DNA from: Holosporaceae bacterium
GTDB lineage: Bacteria > Pseudomonadota > Alphaproteobacteria > UBA3830
DNA length: 9,238 bases
Direction: 5' to 3'
NCBI GenBank assembly: GCA_031262635.1
Contig: JAISHN010000046.1
Coordinates: 1 to 9,238 of the forward strand
Shown here: in pieces, positions 1 to 4,975 of the stretch
Layout: every line of letters starts with the position of its first letter
How positions within the stretch are numbered: position 1 is the first letter of the stretch
Program-made: the position numbers and the translations under genes
The notes under the pieces: generated by a model
The model's input: only the letters and a program-made list of their open reading frames with translations
The model's database searches: none
Told to the model about the DNA's origin: nothing

Positions 1-195
1 CTTATGTCGAGCAAAATCAACACCGCGATTCAGCTAGCGTTTATCGCGTCAATTTTGGCTTGCGCCGCGTTGCGGACGAACGTATCATTCCTCGCGGAAC
101 TAGGCGGAGCGATAGTCGCCGTTTCCACGATTTACTCGGGAGCGGAGTATGCGCGAAAATACGGTTGGATCAAGGACGAGCTTTTTAAGCGGTAA
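1..195 (+). CDS. CDP-alcohol phosphatidyltransferase, C-terminal fragment (PgsA-like)
   Basis: This is the 3' end of a gene entering from the left edge. The frame is open from base 1, so the Met at base 4 is probably internal. The visible 64 residues begin LMSSKINTAIQ and contain two hydrophobic stretches (about residues 11-24 and 29-47 of the fragment). They end with a short charged tail, KYGWIKDELFKR. The K-INTA-Q motif followed by two membrane helices matches my recollection of the C-terminus of alphaproteobacterial CDP-alcohol phosphatidyltransferases, inner-membrane enzymes that transfer a phosphatidyl group from CDP-diacylglycerol to an alcohol such as glycerol 3-phosphate. The catalytic D-G-x2-A-R motif lies upstream of the window and cannot be checked, so the exact substrate is open. 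The downstream AI-2E transporter and HdaA genes support the assignment. Its stop codon lies 47 nt inside the next gene, suggesting translational coupling. Confidence 0.72.
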   Translation, partial: LMSSKINTAIQLAFIASILACAALRTNVSFLAELGGAIVAVSTIYSGAEYARKYGWIKDELFKR

Positions 196-1225
196 ATCCG
201 TCTTTTGGGCTGTCGTTTTTGCGTTTTCATTTTTATTTTTATACGCGTTTTCCAGCGTGTGTTTTCCGTTCGCGGTCGGATTCGCGCTCGCGTATATTTG
301 CTCGCCGTTCGTCAATTCGGTCTCCAAGCGCGTCAACAGAACGCTGATATGCGCGATCCTCGCGGCCGGAGTCGTCTGCGTCTTCATCATTGCGGCGGCC
401 GAGCTTTTGCCGCGTCTTAGAGAATATCTTACGCTTATCGCTCAGAACGCTCATTTTTACTTCGACCGTTTTTTCTCTTTCCTGGACAATACGTTTTCGT
501 CCGCAAACTTTGGAAATTACAAGTCGGAAATAACCTCTCTACAACTTGAGCTTCAAAAATATTTCGATCAAAAGATTTATATTTTCGCCTCAATCTTAAA
601 GAAAATCGCCTCTAACGCGGGAACGATCACAGAATTTTTCTCGTTTTTCGTAGTTATGCCGATCTCGTTTTTCTATTTCCTGCGAGATTGGAATAGCATA
701 GCGACTGGTTTCTACGGTTGCGTCCCAAAGCGGCAGAAAAACGCCGTATTCGAAGCGTCGACCGTCGTTAGAAAAACGCTGTCGAACTTTTTCCGCGGGC
801 AATTTTACGTAGTCGCGATCTTGTCGGCGTATTACTCGACTTTGCTGTTGGCGATCGGTCTAAGACATTGGATTCCGTTGGGAATTTTGTCGGGACTATT
901 CTCGTTTATTCCGTTTATCGGAGCTTTGTTTTCCTGCGTTCTCGTAATTTTTGTAAGCGTTCCGACGCTGGATTTAACCAAGCTATATATTCTACTAGCG
1001 ATATATATAGTCGGGCAGTTTTTCGAAGGATACGTCCTTTCTCCGCGATTTGTCGGAAAAAGAACGGGACTTCATCCGCTGTGGATATTGTTTTCGTTCT
1101 TCGCGGGAATTCAGCTTGGCGGAATCGTCGGCGTGCTAGTCGCCATCCCGCTAACTGCGGTCGCTTGCAACCTCGCGCGATTAGCGGCGGACAAGTTCAG
1201 AGCCGGCCAGACTTACAAGCAATAA
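149..1225 (+). CDS. AI-2E family transporter (PerM/TqsA-like membrane protein)
   Basis: This encodes a 358-residue polytopic inner-membrane protein of normal family length. Hydrophobic segments appear at about residues 17-50, 68-88, a long stretch near 160-180, and four or more in the C-terminal third. After the first helix comes PFAVGFALAYICSPF, the usual N-terminal family signature. The C-terminal signature is also intact: SPRFVGKRTGLHP (about 298-310), then a Gly-rich helix LGGIVGVLVAIPL. The central part (about 95-150) is the more hydrophilic loop usual for the family. Members export small molecules or ions (TqsA affects AI-2 efflux, others act as Na+/H+ antiporters); the substrate here cannot be read from sequence. 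The ATG at 149 is the only start that keeps the first helix whole. It gives a 47-nt overlap with the upstream phosphatidyltransferase gene. The next gene starts 4 nt after the stop. Confidence 0.88.
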   Translation: MRENTVGSRTSFLSGKSVFWAVVFAFSFLFLYAFSSVCFPFAVGFALAYICSPFVNSVSKRVNRTLICAILAAGVVCVFIIAAAELLPRLREYLTLIAQNAHFYFDRFFSFLDNTFSSANFGNYKSEITSLQLELQKYFDQKIYIFASILKKIASNAGTITEFFSFFVVMPISFFYFLRDWNSIATGFYGCVPKRQKNAVFEASTVVRKTLSNFFRGQFYVVAILSAYYSTLLLAIGLRHWIPLGILSGLFSFIPFIGALFSCVLVIFVSVPTLDLTKLYILLAIYIVGQFFEGYVLSPRFVGKRTGLHPLWILFSFFAGIQLGGIVGVLVAIPLTAVACNLARLAADKFRAGQTYKQ

Positions 1226-1229
1226 CGAC

Positions 1230-1895
1230 ATGCCGCAGGAAGTCTTTAATTTTCACAAAACCGAAAGACTCGATTGGAGCGATTTTTTCGAAAGCGACGA
1301 AAACCGCGACGCAATTTTGCGTCTTGCGAAATGGCCGAACTGGAACGACCTCGGGTTAATCGTTCACGGAGAATCTGGGACTGGAAAAACTCATTTAGCG
1401 GCGTTATGGGCGCAAACCGCGAACGCCGTCTACGTTCTGAAGGAGAGCTTGAGCCATAATCCGCGGGATTTATTCGACGCGGAATGTAATTTTGTGATCG
1501 ACGACTTCGACGGTTTCATAAATCCGCAAAACTACGACTGGATATTCCATTTTTTGAATATCGCGAGGGAAAAAAATAGGTTTTTTCTTCTGCTAAGCCG
1601 CTCGCGAGCGTCTATTTTAAGCGTTGGATTAAACGACCTGCGATCGCGTCTAATCGCTCTTCCGTCCGCGGCGATATCTCCTCCGAAAGACGATCTTTTG
1701 CTGAAAATAATTAAAAAAATAGCGAAAGACCTCGAAATAATCGTTTCCGACGACGTCGCGACATATATATTAAACGCCGTCGAACGCAAAGTAAGCTCCA
1801 TCGCCGGCATTCTCAAAACGCTGGACAAATTATCGCTGCGGCAAAAAAAACCTCTGACCCTGCCGTTCGTGAGGAAGTATCTTCGATGTTTCTAA
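1230..1895 (+). CDS. hdaA: DnaA-related AAA+ ATPase, Hda/HdaA-type regulator of replication initiation
   Basis: This encodes 221 residues, the typical Hda/HdaA length, comprising a DnaA-like AAA+ domain without DnaA's DNA-binding domain IV. Visible motifs are Walker A GESGTGKT (47-54), Walker B FVIDDFDG (88-95), a sensor-I-like strand FFLLLSRS (118-125) and box VII DLRSRL (136-141), whose Arg140 is the likely arginine finger. The lid domain ends in LTLPFVRKYL, close to the C-terminus of known Hda proteins. In the family this protein works with the DNA-loaded sliding clamp to stimulate ATP hydrolysis by DnaA, preventing re-initiation. The clamp-binding motif should lie at the extreme N-terminus; MPQEVFNF only loosely fits it. 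The position aligned by eye with the DnaA sensor II arginine (V-R-E-L-E-G) reads V-S-S-I-A-G, so that arginine seems absent. The start at 1230 is 4 nt after the transporter stop and fits the operon. Confidence 0.85.
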   Translation: MPQEVFNFHKTERLDWSDFFESDENRDAILRLAKWPNWNDLGLIVHGESGTGKTHLAALWAQTANAVYVLKESLSHNPRDLFDAECNFVIDDFDGFINPQNYDWIFHFLNIAREKNRFFLLLSRSRASILSVGLNDLRSRLIALPSAAISPPKDDLLLKIIKKIAKDLEIIVSDDVATYILNAVERKVSSIAGILKTLDKLSLRQKKPLTLPFVRKYLRCF

Positions 1896-1958
1896 GAGGA
1901 ATAGCGTTGGATTAGACGCAGAAGGTTGGCGTGAGAGGGACATGCTGCCGTCGTCTCT

Positions 1959-2053
1959 TCGTCATCCTGGAGGCCGTTTGCGGCCAAAGGATCCATACGA
2001 TTTCTATGTTTCTTCGCCGCTTGGATCCTTCGCTACGCTCGCAAGGATGACGA
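1959..2053. repeat. Family B inverted repeat, copy 1
   Basis: The copy starts TCGTCATCCT and ends AGGATGACGA, a perfect 10-bp inverted pair. Inside, GGATCC occurs on both arms, and the left arm carries a secondary hairpin of the GGCCG-TTTG-CGGCC type. It is about 95 bp long, lies 63 nt after the hdaA stop, and could fold into a strong stem in RNA. It might end or protect the operon transcript, but no U-run marks it as a standard terminator. Confidence 0.8.
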
Positions 2054-2067
2054 GAAGGAGGGAAACC

Positions 2068-2099
2068 TTTTCCTTCGCGGGAGAGGGCTAGGGTGAGTG
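2068..2099. repeat. Family A arm, degenerate copy
   Basis: This is a diverged version of the family A terminal arm. It keeps GCGGGAGAGGG followed by CTAGGGTGAG, against GCGGGAGAGGG plus TTGGGGTGAGG in the intact arms. The left half of the palindrome has decayed to TTTTCCTTC. There is no partner arm nearby, so it is probably an old remnant. Confidence 0.55.
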
Positions 2100-2120
2100 G
2101 AAATTAAGGATTCCGCCTTT

Positions 2121-2226
2121 TTTACGTCATTGCGAGGAGGACGAAGTCCGACGCGGCAATCCAGTGATGAACAGCCGCTTTTTTCCTAGATTGCTTCGTC
2201 GCTTCGCTTCTCGCAATGACGTAAAA
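2121..2226 (+). repeat. Family C inverted repeat, copy 1
   Basis: This element of about 105 bp has outer ends TTTACGTCATTGCGA and TCGCAATGACGTAAAA, forming a near-perfect 15-bp inverted pair. Its interior includes GACGAAGTCCGACGCGGC and CTTCGTCGCTTCGCTTC. Two other copies occur at 2658-2757 (opposite orientation) and 4021-4110 (same orientation). I see no coding potential. Confidence 0.8.
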
Positions 2227-2249
2227 AGGGGGAAGAGCATTTCCGCAGA

Positions 2250-2308
2250 TTGTAGGGGCGAATAATTATTCGCCCTTGTTTGGCGAGCTAACCCCGCCCC
2301 CTACAAAG
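2250..2308. repeat. Family D hairpin element, copy 1
   Basis: The core is the perfect palindrome GGGCGAATAATTATTCGCCC. The element opens with TTGTAGGGGCG and closes with CGCCCCCTACAA, so it has short outer inverted ends as well as the inner hairpin. The left part recurs at 4446-4475. Function is unknown. It resembles short dispersed palindromes seen in many bacterial genomes. Confidence 0.7.
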
Positions 2309-2363
2309 GGAGCGCTACGGATAACGTAGGGACGAGGTCTGCCTGCCCTTTACGCCTTCTTCC

Positions 2364-2455
2364 GTCATCCTGGAGCGAAGCGAAGGATCCAAGCGGCGAA
2401 GAATCGGGAAAATCGTATGGATCCTTCGGCCGCAAGCGACCTCGAGGATGACGAA
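2364..2455. repeat. Family B inverted repeat, copy 2
   Basis: The ends are CGTCATCCTGGAG and CTCGAGGATGACG. The left arm carries the GAGCGAAGCGAAGGATCC module, while the right arm carries GGATCCTTCGGCCGCAAG. The two arms are therefore drawn from different sub-variants of the family. Fourteen nucleotides separate it from the MITE-like element that follows. Read on the minus strand, that linker matches the linker between the A and B units at 4299-4313 and 4874-4888. Confidence 0.8.
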
Positions 2456-2469
2456 GCGGCAGCGCATTC

Positions 2470-2635
2470 CCCCTCACCCCAACCCTCTCCCGCAAGGGGA
2501 GAGGGAGCGTGGCATCGAGTCTGCCTCGTAATAAGAAAGAAAAGAGAATTGTTCTTTTGGCTTTTAAAGCCTCGTAGCCTTGACGAGTTGCCGCATTTCC
2601 CCTCTCCCCTTGCGGGAGAGGGTTGGGGTGAGGGG
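2470..2635 (+). mobile_element. MITE-like element, copy 1 (family A arms plus core)
   Basis: This element of about 166 bp is bounded by inverted arms of about 35 bp. The left arm reads CCCTCACCCCAACCCTCTCC then CGCAAGGGGAGAGGG, and the right arm is its reverse complement. Each arm is itself a stem-loop (CCCTCTCCC-GCAA-GGGGAGAGGG). The core of about 95 bp contains AGAATTGTTCT and the palindrome GGCTTTTAAAGCC and is shared with the copies at 4131-4298 and 4710-4873. It has no coding capacity and no transposase is nearby, so it would be non-autonomous if mobile. No clear target-site duplication is visible. Confidence 0.75.
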
Positions 2636-2657
2636 ATGCCAGCGTCAAACTCACTTT

Positions 2658-2757
2658 TCCGTCCTTGCGAGAAGCGAAGCGACGAAGCAATCTAGAAAAA
2701 CAACGGCCGTTTATCACTGGATTGCCACGTCGGACTCCGTCCCCCCTTGCAACGACA
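2658..2757 (-). repeat. Family C inverted repeat, copy 2 (reverse orientation)
   Basis: Its reverse complement matches the copy at 2121-2226 along nearly its whole length, including GGAGTCCGACG, GGCAATCCAGTGAT and CTTCGTCGCTTCGCTTC. It lies 37 nt past the stop of the minus-strand gene ending at 2795 and may act as that gene's 3' stem-loop. With the copy at 4021-4110 it brackets that gene in inverted orientation. Confidence 0.78.
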
Positions 2758-2794
2758 CAGAAAGAGAAACGAGCCTAGACGAACGTAAATCGGA

Positions 2795-3838
2795 CTAGAA
2801 TATAACCCTAGCTCCTGCTCCTAGCTTCAACATAGTCGTAGTCCCTCCTTCGGTCTGTCCTACAGTCGCACAGTTCCGAAGATCAAGCACGGTGTTCGTT
2901 GCGGTCGTGTATGTAAGGTCTTTAGTCAGAGTCAGATTGGCTACCTTCTTATTCGATGTTCCAATTGTTATATGCGACTGCGGCAAGCTGCCCGCGGTTG
3001 TAATAGCGACAGTACCATGCGCCGTTGCGCCATCGCCTTCCGCTAAGAAATGCGATCCAACGAAATCACTCCAAGCGCCGGACAATGTGGTTGTCGTTCC
3101 ATCAGTCAAAGCAGTTCTTGCTCGGATTGGAACGGTTGTGGCATCGCCTTCAGTTAGCTGCCCAAACCCATTAGTCGAATTAATTCCACTCGTCCATCCC
3201 GCGCAGGTAAACGTTTGCGATAATGTAGATCCGGCTGGAATAACTATTTCTGAATTTTGAAAAAGATGGTTTATATCAATATGCTGAGATTCGTTCGTCA
3301 GGTTAAGTTGCACTGTCTTTTCAGCGTCGGCAATACCAAATCGCGTCAAGTTGGTTCCTTCTTCTGCCGCAGCAATAAAGTCGTATGTGACCTTACCGCT
3401 CCCATTAGCCGTTCCTTCAGCTAAATCTCCGGTCCAACCTTCTTCCGTCCAATCCGTAAGACTAATTGCCTTTGTGGTAGTATTTGATGTTAGATCGCCG
3501 ACAATACCTGGAATGGCAGGAATATATGTTGTCCCACTAAGTACAAATCCCCCGTGAGCTGTAATCGTTCCGCTAGTGCCTAACGACACAGTTCCGCCGT
3601 CTGCCCTGCCTGCGTCCCAAGGCTCCGCCTTAGTCGGATCCGTCTCAATCCATGCTGATTCTCCTCTTAACGTAAGATCAGCTTCTAGCGCAAGCGTGCT
3701 GCCTGACATTACATACGCGTGTCTGCCTGCTTCTATAGTCATCGGGACGCTTAACGTAGTCGTTGCTCCCTCCGCCTGTCCGACCGCCATAGCCGCTAAC
3801 GCTAAAACCAGACACCTCGTAATTTTACCTACTTTCAT
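2795..3838 (-). CDS. Secreted Thr/Gly-rich protein of unknown function, possible truncated autotransporter passenger
   Basis: I do not recognise a named family. The 347-residue product starts MKVGKITRCLVLALAAMAVGQAEGA, a textbook Sec signal peptide with likely cleavage near residue 24. The start at 3838 is preferred over the upstream in-frame Met at 3886 because it gives this signal peptide and has AGGAGGA 5 nt upstream. The mature part is rich in Thr, Gly, Ser and Ala, has almost no Cys, and repeats short strand-like segments (TTTLSVPMTIEAG, GSTLALEADLTLRG, GGTVSLGTSGTITAHGG). This resembles the beta-helical passenger domains of autotransporters or adhesins. No membrane beta-barrel, sorting motif or anchor follows. 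It ends abruptly at LGAGARVIF, close to a repeat, so the 3' part may be lost. The motif GQAEGATTTL near the N-terminus recurs as GQTEGGTTTM at the C-terminus. Confidence 0.62.
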   Translation of the reverse strand: MKVGKITRCLVLALAAMAVGQAEGATTTLSVPMTIEAGRHAYVMSGSTLALEADLTLRGESAWIETDPTKAEPWDAGRADGGTVSLGTSGTITAHGGFVLSGTTYIPAIPGIVGDLTSNTTTKAISLTDWTEEGWTGDLAEGTANGSGKVTYDFIAAAEEGTNLTRFGIADAEKTVQLNLTNESQHIDINHLFQNSEIVIPAGSTLSQTFTCAGWTSGINSTNGFGQLTEGDATTVPIRARTALTDGTTTTLSGAWSDFVGSHFLAEGDGATAHGTVAITTAGSLPQSHITIGTSNKKVANLTLTKDLTYTTATNTVLDLRNCATVGQTEGGTTTMLKLGAGARVIF

Positions 3839-3843
3839 AATTA

Positions 3844-3850
3844 TCCTCCT
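3844..3850 (-). promoter_or_regulatory. Ribosome binding site fixing the start at 3838
   Basis: On the minus strand the sequence reads AGGAGGA, then a 5-nt spacer, then ATG. This strong Shine-Dalgarno match decides between the start at 3838 and the longer reading from 3886, whose extra residues (MSQYTYYFNLNNRRII) would sit ahead of a perfect signal peptide. No convincing -35/-10 pair was found; TATACT further upstream is only a weak -10 candidate. Confidence 0.75.
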
Positions 3851-3957
3851 ATTGTTTAAGTTAAAGTAATAAGTATATTGTGACAAAGAAAAATTGCTTA
3901 TAAGTTAAAATTACATTTTATTTTTAAAAAATTTTTTTATGATCTCGAGCGATAGAT

Positions 3958-3974
3958 TAGACGTTTGTCGTCTA
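3958..3974. promoter_or_regulatory. Short hairpin upstream of the secreted-protein gene
   Basis: TAGACG and CGTCTA form a perfect 6-bp inverted repeat around a 5-nt loop. It lies about 120 bp upstream of the start at 3838, next to an A+T tract (3919-3940). It could be an operator or an accidental palindrome, and nothing in the window identifies a regulator for it. Confidence 0.25.
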
Positions 3975-4020
3975 TAGAGATGACGGAGAAGGTATTCTTT
4001 CCCGTTGCGTTTCCTATGCG

Positions 4021-4110
4021 CGTCATAGCAAAGAGGACGGAGTCCGACGCGGCGAACAGCCGTTGTTTTTCTAGCGCGCTTCGTCGCTTCGCTTCTCGCA
4101 AGGACGTGAA
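4021..4110 (+). repeat. Family C inverted repeat, copy 3
   Basis: It shares GGAGTCCGACGCGGC, GAACAGCCG and CTTCGTCGCTTCGCTTCTCG with the other two C copies. It lacks the internal AATCCAGTGAT segment and so is shorter. Its orientation matches the copy at 2121-2226 and is opposite to 2658-2757. Its right end is GCAAGGACG rather than GCAATGACG, a variant shared with the 2658-2757 copy. Confidence 0.75.
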
Positions 4111-4130
4111 AATGGGGAAGAGTCCTTAAT

Positions 4131-4298
4131 CCCCCTCACCCCAACCCTCTCCCGCAAGGGGAGAGGGGGCGTGGCGTCGAGTCTGCCACGCAATAAGAAA
4201 GAAAAGAGAATTGTTCTTCTGGCTTTTAAAGCCTCGTAGCCTCGACGAGTTGCCGTATTCCCCCTCTCCCCTTGCGGGAGAGGGTTGGGGAGAGGGGG
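4131..4298 (+). mobile_element. MITE-like element, copy 2
   Basis: This copy has the same architecture as 2470-2635: family A arms of about 35 bp flanking a core of about 95 bp in the same orientation on the plus strand. The core differs at a few positions (GTGGCGTCGAGTCTGCCACG against GTGGCATCGAGTCTGCCTCG). The outermost right end reads GGGGAGAGGGGG instead of GGGGTGAGGGG. The flanks are AAT on both sides, which could be a 3-bp target duplication, but the AAT on the right is shared with copy 3 and belongs to the conserved linker, so this is weak. The family B unit follows after 15 nt. Confidence 0.75.
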
Positions 4299-4313
4299 AA
4301 TGTCGCCGCCGCT

Positions 4314-4399
4314 TCGTCATCCTGGAGGCCGCTTGCGGCCGAAGGATCCAGTGGAACATCAGTATTTTCTGGATCTTCGCTTCGCTCTAGGATGACGAG
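4314..4399. repeat. Family B inverted repeat, copy 3
   Basis: The ends are TCGTCATCCTGG and CTAGGATGACGA. The left arm contains the nested hairpin GGCCGCTTGCGGCC followed by GAAGGATCC. The centre, CAGTGGAACATCAGTATTTT, and the whole right arm are identical to the copy at 4555-4634, whereas the left arm resembles copy 1. This indicates exchange between copies. Confidence 0.8.
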
Positions 4400-4412
4400 A
4401 AAAAAGGGTGGG

Positions 4413-4430
4413 GGAAACGGCGACGTTTCC
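4413..4430. repeat. Short perfect hairpin
   Basis: GGAAACG and CGTTTCC form a 7-bp stem with a GCGA loop (a GNRA-type tetraloop if transcribed). It sits between a B and a D repeat. No U-tract follows, so it is not called a terminator. Confidence 0.4.
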
Positions 4431-4445
4431 GCTGTCAACGCAAAT

Positions 4446-4475
4446 TGTAGGGGCGAATAATCATTCGCCCTTGTT
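4446..4475. repeat. Family D hairpin element, copy 2
   Basis: It matches the first 30 nt of the copy at 2250-2308 with one change in the loop (AATAATCATTCGCCC against AATAATTATTCGCCC). The right-hand half, including the closing CCCCCTACAA, is missing. The change breaks one base pair at the stem tip. Confidence 0.7.
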
Positions 4476-4503
4476 AGATCGCGTCGCGAGTTTAACGCTG
4501 GCA

Positions 4504-4540
4504 TCCCCTCACCCCGACCCTCTCCCGCAAGGGGAGAGGG
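4504..4540. repeat. Solo family A arm with flanks like those of a full element
   Basis: This is a single intact arm (CCCCTCACCCCGACCCTCTC then CCGCAAGGGGAGAGGG) with no core and no second arm. The sequence on its left, GAGTTTAACGCTGGCAT, matches the outer flank of copy 1 (2636-2655 on the minus strand) with one difference. A family B unit begins 14 nt to its right, as it does beside the full elements. The locus therefore looks like a composite that lost core plus one arm, or never acquired them. Confidence 0.7.
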
Positions 4541-4554
4541 AGAGTTGCTACATT

Positions 4555-4634
4555 TCGTCATTCTTGGCCACAGGCCGAGGATCCAGTGGAACATCAGTAT
4601 TTTCTGGATCTTCGCTTCGCTCTAGGATGACGAG
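4555..4634. repeat. Family B inverted repeat, copy 4
   Basis: The ends are TCGTCATTCTTGG and CTAGGATGACGAG. The left arm uses a third variant, TTGGCCACAGGCCGAGGATCC with its own small stem, unlike copies 1-3. The centre and right arm are identical to copy 3 at 4314-4399. Confidence 0.78.
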
Positions 4635-4709
4635 AGAGTCGTCTTTCAGCGATGTTGGACGCGCGCGACGCTATCGGGTCTCTTTCCAGGTACGATGGGG
4701 TGGAGCAAG

Positions 4710-4873
4710 CCCCTCACCCCGACCCTCTCCCGCAAGGGGAGAGGGGGAATACGGCAACTCGTCAAGGCTACGAGACTTTAAAAGCCAAAAGAACAATTCT
4801 CTTTTCTTTATTGTGATGTAAACCCGATGCTGCGCCCCCTCTCCCCTTGCGGGAGAGGGCTGGGGTGAGGGGG
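4710..4873 (-). mobile_element. MITE-like element, copy 3 (core inverted)
   Basis: The same family A arms enclose a core in the opposite orientation to copies 1 and 2 on the plus strand. It starts ATACGGCAACTCGTC, includes ACTTTAAAAGCCAAAAGAAC, and reaches GATGCTGCG at the right. Core similarity is highest in the middle and lower at the GATGCTGCG end. The linker and family B unit on its right are nearly identical to those after copy 2, although the core is flipped. Confidence 0.75.
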
Positions 4874-4888
4874 AATGTCGCCGTCGCC

Positions 4889-4975
4889 TCGTCATCCTGA
4901 GCGAAGCGAAGAATCCAAAAACGATTCTCAGGCTTCTTCGCCATTTGGATCCTTCGCTTCGTTCGAGGATGACGA
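4889..4975. repeat. Family B inverted repeat, copy 5, overlapping a coding end
   Basis: The ends are TCGTCATCCTGAG and CGAGGATGACGA. The left arm uses the GAGCGAAGCGAAG module with GAATCC in place of GGATCC. The right arm, 4928-4975, encodes the last 15 residues and the stop codon of the minus-strand gene running to 6292. Confidence 0.8.

Larger units (their letters stand above)
1896..2794. other. Gene-free spacer, repeat block 1
   Basis: This spacer of about 900 bp separates the hdaA stop from the convergent gene ending at 2795. It holds, in order: a family B repeat, a degenerate family A arm, a family C repeat, a family D hairpin, a second B repeat, a full MITE-like element and a second, inverted C repeat. 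The open frames here (for example 2301-2717 minus and 2417-2695 plus) run through these repeats, and their translations repeat the low-complexity string SPSPQPSPARGEG also seen in block 2. They are therefore judged non-coding. Bases 1896-1958 and 2309-2363 show nothing recognisable. Confidence 0.8.
3839..4927. other. Gene-free spacer, repeat block 2
   Basis: This stretch lies between two minus-strand genes. Bases 3851-3945 are strongly A+T-rich and probably hold the promoter of the gene starting at 3838. From 4021 onward it is almost solid repeat: C copy, MITE-like element, B copy, a hairpin at 4413-4430, D hairpin, solo A arm, B copy, inverted MITE-like element and a B copy that runs into the next gene. 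Open frames here (for example 4226-4594 minus and 4408-4821 plus) consist of translated repeats and are rejected as genes. Bases 4635-4709 show nothing recognisable. Confidence 0.8.

Noticed and set aside
149..195. Shorter start for the AI-2E family gene to remove the overlap with the upstream gene
   Set aside because: No in-frame ATG, GTG or TTG follows before the first membrane helix, so the 47-nt overlap is kept.
1959..2053. Rho-independent terminator for the hdaA operon
   Set aside because: The stem is strong, but there is no T-tract after it and the same element occurs in places with no gene end upstream, so the role is unproven.
2301..2717. Open frames in the repeat blocks, such as 2301-2717 (-), 2417-2695 (+), 4126-4359 (-), 4226-4594 (-), 4408-4821 (+) and 4671-4895 (-)
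   Set aside because: Their translations are read-through of families A, B and C and repeat the same peptide strings in several frames. No ribosome site, domain or independent coding signal is present.
2892..3869. Plus-strand open frames opposite the secreted-protein gene
   Set aside because: They are shadows of the minus-strand gene, which has a signal peptide and a strong ribosome binding site. The shadows have neither.
2469..4873. CRISPR array
   Set aside because: The recurring units are palindromic, occur in both orientations at irregular spacing, and the sequence between them is itself repeated. There are no regular unique spacers and no cas genes.
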